Source: Hwangdonia lutea (GTDB lineage Bacteria > Bacteroidota > Bacteroidia > Flavobacteriales > Flavobacteriaceae). Taken from it: a DNA stretch of 64,000 bases. A model generated the notes under the pieces. That model did no database searches, was not told the DNA's origin, and saw only the letters and a program-made list of their open reading frames with translations. This document shows positions 26,936 through 35,449 of the stretch, piece after piece. The DNA lies in the NCBI RefSeq assembly GCF_032814565.1, contig NZ_CP136521.1, positions 3,196,501 to 3,260,500 on the forward strand. The letters run 5' to 3'. A program made the position numbers and the translations under genes. The first letter of the stretch is position 1. Each line of letters starts with the position of its first letter.

Positions 26936-27718
26936 TTAAAACAAGTCATTTAAAACTTTGGCCAACCTAATGCCAGCAATTTGCAATTGGCTTCTTACGG
27001 TTTCAAAATTATCATACGAATAACGATACCTTAAATTCTCGCCGGGTTTTACCGTGCTGTAAACCTTTTTGGTTATTTGGTGGGTTTCGTTTACCCAATC
27101 TACAACGGTGCCCGCTTGTATCGCCTTAATTTGTTGTTTGGATAAAACATCGGTATTTTCAGCTAACTCGGTATAACTCATATTAAATTGATCAATCATT
27201 TGGGAATCCCAAACACGGTGCAAGTTAGAATCCTTGTAAAACCATTGTAATTTAAAATCGTTACCGCCTTTATCCTCTTGTAAACCCACATGCATAGGTT
27301 GGTGCAAATCGCCAATTAAATGAATCAATAATTTTAAGTAAAAGGCCTTGTCGTCGTCCGATGCGTTTTCATCCTTTATAACACTTTTGCAATAGGCAAT
27401 GCCTGATACCAAATCGCCCTCAGGATTCTTTTTTGAGTTTTCGTAAGTTTCATCCAATGGCATGTTTATATAATGCCAGGTATAGTATTTGTTGTATTTT
27501 TTATCAGATTTTATTTCGTCGGCAAAAGTAGAAACAAAGGCTAACGATTTCCTTTTTAAAAGTCTGCTTACTTCTTTTTTAGCTTTTCTGTTAAGGTGTT
27601 TATCGGCTATTTTACCAACAACCCTGTGTCCTGTAGCGCTCCAAAAATCTTCTGGTGCTTTAGGGTGTGTTGCTGTGAAAAATAATAACGTAGTTAAATA
27701 GATGCTTAGTAATTTCAT
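26936..27718 (-). CDS. S1/P1-type nuclease
   Basis: The 260-residue secreted protein has a hydrophobic signal and then the family pattern FWSATGHRVVGKIADKHL, LIHLIGDLHQPMHVG and HRVWDSQMID, supplying the tryptophan, histidines and aspartates that bind three zinc ions. The enzymes cut single-stranded DNA or RNA and have 3'-nucleotidase activity in the periplasm, which suggests nucleotide scavenging. A minus-strand TAATTTTG element lies close upstream of the ATG. Confidence 0.9.
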   Translation of the reverse strand: MKLLSIYLTTLLFFTATHPKAPEDFWSATGHRVVGKIADKHLNRKAKKEVSRLLKRKSLAFVSTFADEIKSDKKYNKYYTWHYINMPLDETYENSKKNPEGDLVSGIAYCKSVIKDENASDDDKAFYLKLLIHLIGDLHQPMHVGLQEDKGGNDFKLQWFYKDSNLHRVWDSQMIDQFNMSYTELAENTDVLSKQQIKAIQAGTVVDWVNETHQITKKVYSTVKPGENLRYRYSYDNFETVRSQLQIAGIRLAKVLNDLF

Positions 27719-27731
27719 AAAAAAGTTTTTT

Positions 27732-27739
27732 CAAAATTA
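27732..27739 (-). promoter_or_regulatory. -7 element TAATTTTG for the S1/P1 nuclease
   Basis: TAATTTTG on the minus strand lies 13 bases before the ATG at 27718, implying a leader of only a few bases. Confidence 0.45.
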
Positions 27740-27924
27740 GGAATAAATTTGCTAATAAATTTTGATTTAACTTTTAGTTAATTGTAAAAATAATATTATA
27801 TTTAGGTAAGAAGAAAGTACGTGTTAACAAGTATGCAGATTAATGCGTTTATTTTTAATGATTTGTGACTTATTTAATAAGTATGTGTCTTAATTAAAAC
27901 CATTAAAAGAACCATAAATTACCT

Positions 27925-28500
27925 TTGAAAACCCTAACAGATACTAATAACTTACCTGATGAAGATTTGGTAAAAGCCATTGTTAAAACCAATAACACGG
28001 TGCTTTTCGAGATACTTTACGATAGGTATGCAACTTTGGTGTTTAATAAATGTTTTGGGTTTGCAAAAGATGCCGACGAAGCTAAAGATTTAACCCAAGA
28101 TGTATTTTTAAAACTCTTTGTTAAGTTAGCGAGTTTTAAGGGAAAATCGAAGTTTTCAACTTGGTTGTACGCGTTTACCTATAACCATTGTGTAAATTAT
28201 GTAACCAGAAATACCGCTAAAAAATTTGAGAAGCAATCTGTAGATTATAAAGACATTGAAAACCTGTCGTATCACGATGAAGATGATACCAGTTTTCTGG
28301 ATATGAAAGTTGATAAATTAAAAGTGGCTTTAGAGCTTATTTCTCCAGAAGAGAAAATGATTTTATTGTTAAAGTACCAAGATTTTCTTTCTATAAAAGA
28401 TATAGGAAGTGCCTTAGAAATAGGAGAAAGCGCCGTTAAAATGAGAATTAAACGGGCAAAAGACAAACTAAAAACCGTATATACTAATAACCTTAAATAA
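27925..28500 (+). CDS. ECF-type RNA polymerase sigma factor
   Basis: The 191-residue protein has sigma region 2 (ILYDRYATLVFNKCFGFAKDADEAKDLTQDVFLKLF) and region 4 (LELISPEEKMILLLKYQDFLSIKDIGSALEIGESAVKMRIKRAKDKL). It should redirect RNA polymerase to a stress regulon. The start is TTG at 27925 (no ATG in frame before region 2). A TACCTTTG resembling a -7 element overlaps that TTG. The stop overlaps the start of a 61-residue gene, and a mechanosensitive channel gene follows. Confidence 0.88.
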   Translation: MKTLTDTNNLPDEDLVKAIVKTNNTVLFEILYDRYATLVFNKCFGFAKDADEAKDLTQDVFLKLFVKLASFKGKSKFSTWLYAFTYNHCVNYVTRNTAKKFEKQSVDYKDIENLSYHDEDDTSFLDMKVDKLKVALELISPEEKMILLLKYQDFLSIKDIGSALEIGESAVKMRIKRAKDKLKTVYTNNLK

Positions 28501-28685
28501 TGGATAATCCATTTAAACTTATAAATCAACCGTTAAAGGAAGTGCCTCCAGAGTTAAAGGCCAAGGTAATGAGCGATATTGCCATGGCTAAACTCATTAT
28601 GGAGCTGGCCGCCTTGTTTTCATATAATTTTAGTTATGTGATAGAAACGGTGATTAACCAAAGACAAAAAAACAACCAATTATAA
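28500..28685 (+). CDS. Small protein following the ECF sigma factor
   Basis: This 61-residue product starts at an ATG overlapping the last base of the sigma-factor stop, so it is translationally coupled. It is helical, with KAKVMSDIAMAKLIMELAALFS as a hydrophobic segment, and has no cysteines. In position it matches a sigma regulator, but it is far shorter than classical anti-sigma factors and has no zinc motif. I do not recognise a family. The next gene starts 10 bases later. Confidence 0.6.
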   Translation: MDNPFKLINQPLKEVPPELKAKVMSDIAMAKLIMELAALFSYNFSYVIETVINQRQKNNQL

Positions 28686-28695
28686 CCCACTAATT

Positions 28696-29511
28696 ATGAA
28701 ATTTTTAGATCAATTAAAAGAATCATTACAAAGATTATGGCTTGACATTGCAGCATCTGCACCCAAAGTTATAGGGGTGCTTGTATTGATTATAGTTTTT
28801 TTAATCATTACAAAAATAATTACCAGTGTATTAAAAAAAGTGCTTCTAAAAGCCAATGTGAATAAATTAGGCGAAAAACTCAATCAAATTGAATTATCAG
28901 AAGGCAAAACCCTGAATATTAATTTGGTAAACATTATTGTAAAAACCATCAAATGGTTGTTATACCTTGTTTTAATTACCGTTGTGGCCGATATTTTGGA
29001 ACTCACCATGGTATCAGAAGGTTTAAAAAGCTTTATGGCATATTTGCCAAAATTGTTTACGGCATTGGCCATTGTAACTTTAGGTTTACTGTTTGCAACC
29101 TTTGTTAAAAAATCGTTACAGCGTTTATTTGAGTCTTTAGAGTTATCGGGAGGCAAGCTTATAAGTCAATTGGTTTTTTTAATATTAATGGTATTAATAA
29201 GTGTAACGGCATTAAATCAAGCAGAAATTAATACCGAAATAATTACGAGTAACATAAAAATGATACTCGCCGCATTTTTATTGGCTTTCGCTTTGGCGTT
29301 TGGTTTAGGAGCCCGAAATGTTATCGAAAAAGTATTGCATACCTTTTATACAAGAAAACTATATGAAGTAGGGAAAGTGATTGAATTTAACGGTATACGT
29401 GGCGAGGTAGAGTCTATAAATAGTATATCGGTAACAATAAAAACAGAAAAAGGAAAATTAATAGTACCAATTAAAGATATTGTAGAGAGCCAAGTTAAAA
29501 TACAGGATTAA
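28696..29511 (+). CDS. MscS-type mechanosensitive channel-like membrane protein
   Basis: The 271-residue protein has about five membrane helices and a C-terminal soluble beta domain ('GKVIEFNGIRGEVESINSISVTI', 'GKLIVPIKDIV') in the MscS pattern, and the helix AFALAFGLGARNVIEKVL corresponds to the pore-lining helix. It probably acts as a small-conductance osmotic valve in the inner membrane. It is the third gene of the sigma-factor operon, implying that the sigma factor may respond to envelope or osmotic stress. Confidence 0.82.
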   Translation: MKFLDQLKESLQRLWLDIAASAPKVIGVLVLIIVFLIITKIITSVLKKVLLKANVNKLGEKLNQIELSEGKTLNINLVNIIVKTIKWLLYLVLITVVADILELTMVSEGLKSFMAYLPKLFTALAIVTLGLLFATFVKKSLQRLFESLELSGGKLISQLVFLILMVLISVTALNQAEINTEIITSNIKMILAAFLLAFALAFGLGARNVIEKVLHTFYTRKLYEVGKVIEFNGIRGEVESINSISVTIKTEKGKLIVPIKDIVESQVKIQD

Positions 29512-29575
29512 TTTTAATTAGGGTTAAAATTTGGTTGGTTACTGCCTGTAGTTTAAGCAACTCTCTACATGTTAT

Positions 29576-29640
29576 ATCCCTTTTCATTTCTCGACCCGAT
29601 AAGCATTGGGAACGCTAGGGATTGAAAAGGGATTTTTTAT
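29576..29640 (+). terminator. Terminator with long loop after the channel gene
   Basis: ATCCCTTTTCA (29576-29586) pairs with TGAAAAGGGAT (29623-29633), followed by a T run. The 36-base loop contains an ACCCGATAAGCATTGGGA palindrome-like segment, so the hairpin may be a repeat-derived structure. Confidence 0.75.
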
Positions 29641-29723
29641 GCATCAACCCAATGTTTTTAATAAATAGTTTTAAAAAAGTAACTTAGCTGTTTATGTATA
29701 ACCAAAACCACCAATTTTTCACC

Positions 29724-31022
29724 ATGAAAAAACTAGTTTTTATTTTTCTTGTTTCCATTTTTTTTGTGAGCTGTTTTCAATCGAAAAAAGACACGCCAAC
29801 ACAAGCATCCAAAACACTTTCTTTAGAGCAAGCTGATGAGGTTGGGATGTCAGAATTAAGATTGAGTTATATTGATACCATGCTCAACCAAGCTGTTTCA
29901 GACGATATAATTCCCGGCGCGGTAGCCTTGGTTTCACGACGCGGAAAATTGGTGTATCATAAAGCTTTTGGTATGGCAGATAATGCTTCGGAAAGCGTAT
30001 TAAAACAATCGGATATTTTTCGAATCGCCTCACAAACTAAAGCCATCACATCAACTGCGGTTATGATGCTTTGGGAAGAAGGAAAATTTAATTTGGATGA
30101 CCCCATTTCAAAATACATCCCAGAATTTAAAGACGAACAAATCTTAGAAACGTTTAACGAAACCGATTCGACGTACACCACGAAACCGGCTGAAAAACCA
30201 ATCACCATTCGGCACTTATTAACCCATACATCGGGACTTGGTTATGGTGTTATTGATGGCGACCACCGGTTTAGAAAACTGTACAACAAAGCGGGCATTA
30301 TCGATTTATTTACAACCAATGACATTAGTATTGAAGATAACATCAAAAAGCTAGCAAAACTACCATTGCATCATAACCCAGGTGAAAAATTTACTTATAG
30401 CGAAGGACTCGATGTGTTGGGGTATTTTATTGAAATCGTTTCAGGAATGCCTTTTGACGCGTTTTTAAAAACCAGAATTTTTGAGCCTTTGGGCATGCAC
30501 GACACGCAGTTTTACCTTCCGGAATCCAAATACAATCGTTTAGTAACCGTACAAACCAAAGAAGATGATACATGGGTAAAATACCCTATAACGTTTTACG
30601 ATACCGATTATCCCATTAAAGGTGCAAAACGCTTTTTCTCGGGTGGCGCAGGTTTAACCAGTACCGCAAAAGATTACGCCACTTTTTTACAAATGTATTT
30701 GAATAATGGCGAGTTAAACGGCAATAGATTGTTAAGCAGAACCACTGTGGAGACCATTTTAACCAACCAAATACCATATATTTCTGAAGATATTAAAGCG
30801 GTTCATGGATTGGCTTTCGGTTTGGTGGATAAAAAAGGACACGACTTGGGTGGTAACGGAAGTGAAGGTACCTTTGTTTGGGGCGGCTATTTTAATACCA
30901 CCTATTTTGCAGACCCCAAAGAGGAAATAATTGGTGTGCTTTTAAAACAAACCCAACGTATTAAAGGCGATGATACCTCAAATAAATTCAGAAAATTAGT
31001 GATGCAAGCTGTTGATGATTAG
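29724..31022 (+). CDS. Serine beta-lactamase-like hydrolase (class C type), lipoprotein
   Basis: The frame is open from 29694, but an ATG at 29724 gives a lipoprotein signal (MKKLVFIFLVSIFFVSC), so I prefer it (432 residues). The catalytic SxxK motif is in RIASQTKAITS, with TYSEG in the place of the YxN motif and a C-terminal LGGNGSEGTFVWGG region. Such proteins are often esterases or D-aminopeptidases rather than beta-lactamases. The lipobox places it in the periplasm, anchored to a membrane. Confidence 0.85.
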   Translation: MKKLVFIFLVSIFFVSCFQSKKDTPTQASKTLSLEQADEVGMSELRLSYIDTMLNQAVSDDIIPGAVALVSRRGKLVYHKAFGMADNASESVLKQSDIFRIASQTKAITSTAVMMLWEEGKFNLDDPISKYIPEFKDEQILETFNETDSTYTTKPAEKPITIRHLLTHTSGLGYGVIDGDHRFRKLYNKAGIIDLFTTNDISIEDNIKKLAKLPLHHNPGEKFTYSEGLDVLGYFIEIVSGMPFDAFLKTRIFEPLGMHDTQFYLPESKYNRLVTVQTKEDDTWVKYPITFYDTDYPIKGAKRFFSGGAGLTSTAKDYATFLQMYLNNGELNGNRLLSRTTVETILTNQIPYISEDIKAVHGLAFGLVDKKGHDLGGNGSEGTFVWGGYFNTTYFADPKEEIIGVLLKQTQRIKGDDTSNKFRKLVMQAVDD

Positions 31023-31307
31023 GTTATTTCTTATTTCTGGGCATTTCGAAAGCTATTTGTAAGTCATCTACTTTTGCTTTAAATGTTGATAGCTTTGTTC
31101 CTGATTACGTAAGATACGATTGACTTATACAATTAAAAAACTCACGTCGCTTAATTGTGCTGTTCCGATAGGAATCACGAAACAATTCACTAGTTAGCGA
31201 AAAAAAAAATCATCAATAAAACATTTACAGTTTAACGATAAATAAAGAGATATTTTTTGATTTATCAGATATTTTCGTACGTTTGGTGTTTAATAAATCA
31301 TACAAAT
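31023..31307. other. Intergenic region with diverged element copy
   Basis: About 285 bases without a gene. The part at 31035-31200 aligns by eye with 34265-34456: shared blocks include AAGTCATCT, TTGATA-CTTTGTT, TTGAC-TA and a CCGATAG segment, and both end near a GTTAGC. A TTCCGATAGGAAT palindrome is at 31163-31175. Confidence 0.4.
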
Positions 31308-33464
31308 ATGCCCATGCGGATTTTTCAACTTGCCTTCGTTTTTTCCTTTTTTATTATTTTCAATTCCTGTTCAAAAGATGGTGAAGCACCAGATACGGTG
31401 CCTCCAACAGTATCGTTAACAATTTTGGGTGTTCCAAACGCTTCTGGCGGAGAACCTGTAGTTGTGAGCAATAAAATTGAGGTTAGCGTTAATGCTAGTG
31501 ATGCTAATGGCGTAAGCAAGATTGAGGTTTATATAGACAATGAAAAGAAAGGAGAAGATAGTTCTGCCCCTTATCAAGTTGTTATCGATATCTCGTCCTA
31601 CGCCTCAAATAAAAACTATACGTTAAAAGTAGAAGCGACCGACAAAGCAGGAAATACCTCCTCAACCCAGCAAACTATTAGCATTGATAATGAAATACCT
31701 GTGGTTACCGATGTTTCTTTGGTTCAAGATTCGGTTATAACGGGAAGTGATAATGCGGTTACTTTTAATGTAACTGATAATGAAGAACTGTCATCTGTCA
31801 TGGTTTATGTTAACAGTGAATTATTTGTAGATATTAAGGATAAAAATTACGAAGTAAATATAGACACCAAATTGCTACAAGATGGCGAAAATAACCTAAT
31901 GATTGAAGCCAAAGATCCGGCTGGAAATATAGGCAGCTATACCGTAAATTTTATAATAGACAACACAGGTCCGGCCATTACTTTAAATTCAATTACAGAA
32001 AATAAGATTTTAGACGAATTTATGCTTTTACAGCCCGAAGTATTGGATGCTTATTCAGAGGTTACGTCCGTTGAAGTGTTTTTAGGCGATACCAGTATAT
32101 ATCTGTTTGATGAAAATTCCAGTAATTATGATATGGATTTTGTGCCTGACAATTATCCCGTTGGAACGACTGTTTTTAAGTTAGTTGCAATAGATAGTTT
32201 AGGGAATGAGTCTGTTTTGGAAATTAATATTGAAATTTTACGACTTTTGATAAAAGTAGCTTTACCAGATGGTTTTTTAAGTCCATTTTGGTCTAGTTTT
32301 TGGATTTTCGCTTCAGAAATGAATGGTGTTCCCATTGCAGCCAAATCGGTAGGAGTAGGGGACAGTAACATTAAAATCCATGCCCCATCAGAATTCGATT
32401 TCGATAAAAAATATATGATAACGCTGTTGGCGGACGAGAACACGAATCCGAATTCATTTAATAGAATTACAAATATTCAAGGCATAACAAGAAACAGCTT
32501 ATCAGAAATAAACTTTAATTTACCGCAGAGAAAAACGGTGGTCAGTAATGCTACCGTATCTATGGTTGGTTTTGGTACTGATGAAACGGTAAAAGGAGAT
32601 GGGCTTGATTATACTTTTAATCACTATGTCTCAGAAAGCTCCGGTAATTTTGAATTAACCAGCCTTAACACAACAGCTAATTCTTCATCTGATTATTTTT
32701 TGTATAGTACAAATTTAGAGGGAATTCCTTACGCTTATTTTAGCTTTTCTGAGCCCTTGGCAAACAATAGCACAATCAATAAAACAGATTTGATTACCGA
32801 TACAGCTATAAGCAACGCTACATTTAACATAACTAACGATCCGGGAATATCAAGTAGTCAATTGATAATAAATGGATTCCGTACCAATGAAGATCTTCAA
32901 AATGGTATTTACCACAATATTTATTCCGGTAGTCCGCAGCAAGTGTTTGGTATTGAATATGAATATTATTTCTGCTCTATTTTTGACTCTTACTCGCATC
33001 AATTAATTTTGGATGATTATTTAACCTTAAGAAAAGGGCTCCCGATTAACACCTATAATATTCCAAATTGGAGTGTCGATTATTTACAAAATGGAAATGA
33101 AATAACCATAACAAAAAGCGGAACTGAGCATGTTTTGGGCAGGCTTCAATTGATGCCAACTACGGGAGAAGATTATATAATGACGGTTTTATTTGACAGT
33201 CAAAATACAGATGTAGTTACCCTGCCACAAATTCCAGAAGAAATGAAGGATTTATATATTTATACGGTGGCTCAAAATCAAGGTTTTGATATGAATCAAA
33301 TTCATTTTTCGTCTTACAATTCTATAACATCTTACGCGGATTATTTAAATAACATTATTAAGGGAGACGATAACGAAACTGATGTTTCAGATGTTATTTC
33401 AACTAAAATGAAAGCTCGAAATGGAGCTTCGGTTACTCCATTTAAAACCTTTAATTTTGAGTAG
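31308..33464 (+). CDS. Lipoprotein with Ig-like domains
   Basis: The open frame starts at 31257, but ATG 31308 gives a lipoprotein signal (MPMRIFQLAFVFSFFIIFNSC), so I prefer it (718 residues). After the lipobox come three Ig-like domains of about 90 residues (each with a 'KIEV-Y-D/N' strand and '-G-N-S/T' turn, ending in -ID-T-P), then a C-terminal region of about 400 residues that I do not recognise. It is probably displayed at the cell surface. No enzyme motif was found. Confidence 0.75.
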   Translation: MPMRIFQLAFVFSFFIIFNSCSKDGEAPDTVPPTVSLTILGVPNASGGEPVVVSNKIEVSVNASDANGVSKIEVYIDNEKKGEDSSAPYQVVIDISSYASNKNYTLKVEATDKAGNTSSTQQTISIDNEIPVVTDVSLVQDSVITGSDNAVTFNVTDNEELSSVMVYVNSELFVDIKDKNYEVNIDTKLLQDGENNLMIEAKDPAGNIGSYTVNFIIDNTGPAITLNSITENKILDEFMLLQPEVLDAYSEVTSVEVFLGDTSIYLFDENSSNYDMDFVPDNYPVGTTVFKLVAIDSLGNESVLEINIEILRLLIKVALPDGFLSPFWSSFWIFASEMNGVPIAAKSVGVGDSNIKIHAPSEFDFDKKYMITLLADENTNPNSFNRITNIQGITRNSLSEINFNLPQRKTVVSNATVSMVGFGTDETVKGDGLDYTFNHYVSESSGNFELTSLNTTANSSSDYFLYSTNLEGIPYAYFSFSEPLANNSTINKTDLITDTAISNATFNITNDPGISSSQLIINGFRTNEDLQNGIYHNIYSGSPQQVFGIEYEYYFCSIFDSYSHQLILDDYLTLRKGLPINTYNIPNWSVDYLQNGNEITITKSGTEHVLGRLQLMPTTGEDYIMTVLFDSQNTDVVTLPQIPEEMKDLYIYTVAQNQGFDMNQIHFSSYNSITSYADYLNNIIKGDDNETDVSDVISTKMKARNGASVTPFKTFNFE

Positions 33465-33640
33465 GGAATATTTTATGCGCTTTTAAGAATTATTTTTTAC
33501 TTAAATTTATAAAACTGATTTTATCTGTCGACAGCCTTAAAACATTGAAACAGATTAATATTATATTCGTTATAAATAAATTAGATTTTTTATTTAGTTT
33601 AAATAGAAATCTGTAGGTGACAACTTAAAAAACTTACATT

Positions 33641-34111
33641 ATGAAATACTTAAAATATATTCTTGCAATTTTAGCCATTTTAGTTATCGGCTTTTTCCTT
33701 TTGGGGTTTATAAAGACAGAGTTGTCTTATGAATGCGAAGTGTTAGTAGACAAGCCTTTAGCTGAATCTTGGGCGGTGAGTCAAGATGAAGAAAAAATGT
33801 CTGATTGGTTAATGGGCTTTCAAAAAATTGAACATGTAAGCGGCACACCGGGTGAGGTAGGCGCCATTTCGGATGTTTATTTTATAACTGACGGCGAGGA
33901 GGTGACAATTCGAGAAACCATTACCCAAATCGTTCCAAACGAATCGGTATCAATGTTGTTTACATCTGATTTTATGAACATGGACTATACGCTAAAAATG
34001 ACGTCAATCGATGGAAAAACAAAAATTAAATCAAGTACTATTTGCGAAGGCAATGGAATGGTTTCAAAGTCTATAATTGAATTGATGGGAAATACAATTA
34101 AAGCACAATAA
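33641..34111 (+). CDS. SRPBCC-type protein, stops early
   Basis: The 156-residue protein has an N-terminal membrane helix and a START/SRPBCC-like domain (VLVDKPLAESWAVSQDEEKMSDWLMGFQKIEHV, ISDVYFITDGEEVTIRETI). Such domains bind small hydrophobic ligands. The reading frame reaches TAA at 34109-34111, but the same frame then continues with ETNLNNLKNTIEKN and stops at 34181. That tail matches the C-terminal helix expected of the family, so the early stop looks like a nonsense mutation. Confidence 0.75.
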   Translation: MKYLKYILAILAILVIGFFLLGFIKTELSYECEVLVDKPLAESWAVSQDEEKMSDWLMGFQKIEHVSGTPGEVGAISDVYFITDGEEVTIRETITQIVPNESVSMLFTSDFMNMDYTLKMTSIDGKTKIKSSTICEGNGMVSKSIIELMGNTIKAQ

Positions 34112-34183
34112 GAAACCAATCTTAACAATCTTAAAAACACTATTGAGAAAAACTCCAAAAACTATTTTTCTATCCAAAACTAG
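34112..34183 (+). pseudogene. Lost C-terminal helix of the SRPBCC gene
   Basis: In frame with the preceding gene across its TAA, this stretch encodes 23 residues (ETNLNNLKNTIEKNS and onward) and ends at TAG 34181-34183. The pattern E-x-x-L-x-x-L-K-x-x-I-E fits the C-terminal helix of SRPBCC proteins. It is untranslated unless the stop is read through or is a sequencing error. Confidence 0.55.
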
Positions 34184-34467
34184 TTGGCAATAAACAGGCG
34201 TTATACGTTGAAATTCTAAATTTGAGTACATGTTTTTTTGATAACTCTGTCATTCCTGAGCATCCCGATAATTGTCGGAAAGTCATCTGCTTTTTGTTTT
34301 GAGTTTTGATAACTTTGTTTATGATTAAGTTTAAAACTATTGACATACAAACTTTAAAAAATTAACTTCGCTTGCCTGAACTGTCCCGATAGCTATCGAG
34401 ATATAACAGTATCGGTAAATATAAATCAGTTCAATGAATTAAATCTTAATCGTTAGCTACAAATCGA
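34184..34467. other. Intergenic region with palindromes and element copy
   Basis: About 285 bases without a gene. Palindromes TCCCGATAATTGTCGGA (34263-34279) and TCCCGATAGCTATCGAGA (34384-34401) lie here. The 34265-34456 part aligns by eye with 31035-31200. A GTTGGCAATAAAC segment at 34182 leads to GGCGTTATACG, a known type of flavobacterial intergenic filler from memory. Confidence 0.4.
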
Positions 34468-35220
34468 ATGAAGAACTTTAAAAAAGCATCTTTTTTATCT
34501 TTGAATCTAGGTTGGATTGGACTAATTATAACCCATGTAATATGGTCGAATTTAAAATATAAAAATGCTTCTGGAGGAGACACCGGTGTAGTTATATTTT
34601 GGTCTTCATTTTTTCTTATAATCTTTTACGTATTTTTTATCTTAATACCAAAAAAGAAAATTGTAAAACTAACTGAAAAGCTGGCTATAAGTTTGTTTAC
34701 ACTTCTTTCGGGAATTTATGCATTAATCGGTTTTATTATTCTAATTGGTTGGGGATTTTTAATATCTGACAATTTCTATGGAGTATTTTTAGATGCCTTT
34801 GTTTTCGGACTGATTTTCGGTCTGACTTTTCATCTGATTTGGAACAAAAAGCAGAAAGCATTTAAACAAATGCACTTGATTCCGATTCTGACGTTACCAA
34901 TATTATTTCTATTCATTTATTTATTTGCTTTTCCGAAATTGTTCCCTTCCATGGCATACAATGTTGTACCACAATATTTGAGACACGACATATTAAAAAA
35001 TACAATTCCGAAATTCAAAGTTGGAGACGACTTATCTGAATTGCAAAAAGCATTACCTGGCGAATTTGAATTTGAAAAATGCTTTGGAAGTCGTGGAGCA
35101 GTTTTAAATAACTTTCAATTTGTGATTGAAGTAAACTGTTGTAAAATTGTAAGGATTGAATTTGGACCAAGACAAAAAACAGGTTACACAATGGGAGGAA
35201 AAAGAAAACCTTGCATCTAG
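34468..35220 (+). CDS. Multi-pass membrane protein of unknown function
   Basis: I do not recognise a family. The 250-residue protein has five hydrophobic helices in its first 160 residues, then a soluble domain of about 80 residues with FEFEKCFGSRG and VNCCKIVRIEF segments containing four cysteines. It follows a region shared with the intergenic stretch before the Ig-like lipoprotein gene. Nothing nearby indicates a role. Confidence 0.6.
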   Translation: MKNFKKASFLSLNLGWIGLIITHVIWSNLKYKNASGGDTGVVIFWSSFFLIIFYVFFILIPKKKIVKLTEKLAISLFTLLSGIYALIGFIILIGWGFLISDNFYGVFLDAFVFGLIFGLTFHLIWNKKQKAFKQMHLIPILTLPILFLFIYLFAFPKLFPSMAYNVVPQYLRHDILKNTIPKFKVGDDLSELQKALPGEFEFEKCFGSRGAVLNNFQFVIEVNCCKIVRIEFGPRQKTGYTMGGKRKPCI

Positions 35221-35254
35221 CATCTTATAAATTAACTTCTTGCGAAAGCCTACC

Positions 35255-35359
35255 TTACAACAGTCTTCGCAGATTTTCTATTTGGTCCACATTAATTAAA
35301 TTAGTTGCTTGTAGCAAACCATACACAAAACCGATAAGCGCACCCAAAGCTAATTCTAC
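35255..35359 (-). pseudogene. Possible remnant of a small membrane protein
   Basis: On the minus strand, codons VELALGALIGFVYGLLQ followed by ATNLINVDQIENLRRLL end at TAA 35255-35257. Two TAA codons sit directly upstream and there is no start codon. The hydrophobic GALIGFVYGLLQ and charged tail look like real protein, so I read it as the C-terminal end of a decayed gene. Chance is possible. Confidence 0.3.
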
Positions 35360-35417
35360 TTATTATAAGCTTGTGCTGTCTCTAATTTCCAGTTATTCCT
35401 GCGAATCCCAATAACTA

Positions 35418-35449
35418 TAGGGACTGCCACTGAATACTGCAACTAAAAA
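35418..35449 (+). repeat. ACTGCCA-CTGAATACTGC filler repeat, copy 1
   Basis: GGGACTGCCACTGAATACTGCAACTAAA resembles 43016-43053 (GACTGCCAAATGAATACTGCCAACTGAACACTAAA). Such ACTGC-rich stretches are common in flavobacterial intergenic DNA from memory. Confidence 0.5.

Noticed and set aside
27920-27927. TACCTTTG as the promoter of the sigma-factor gene
   Set aside because: It overlaps the only plausible start codon, so a promoter here would remove the start. It is probably chance, or the true start is a later codon.
34182-34456. Integron-like attC sites (GTTAGC and GTTGGC motifs)
   Set aside because: The motifs do not fit GTTRRRY with matching RYYYAAC partners, and no integrase gene is near.
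35211-35414. Plus-strand ORF of 67 residues overlapping the end of the membrane-protein gene
   Set aside because: It is low-complexity, has no homology I recognise, and the opposite strand in the same stretch has a more protein-like remnant.
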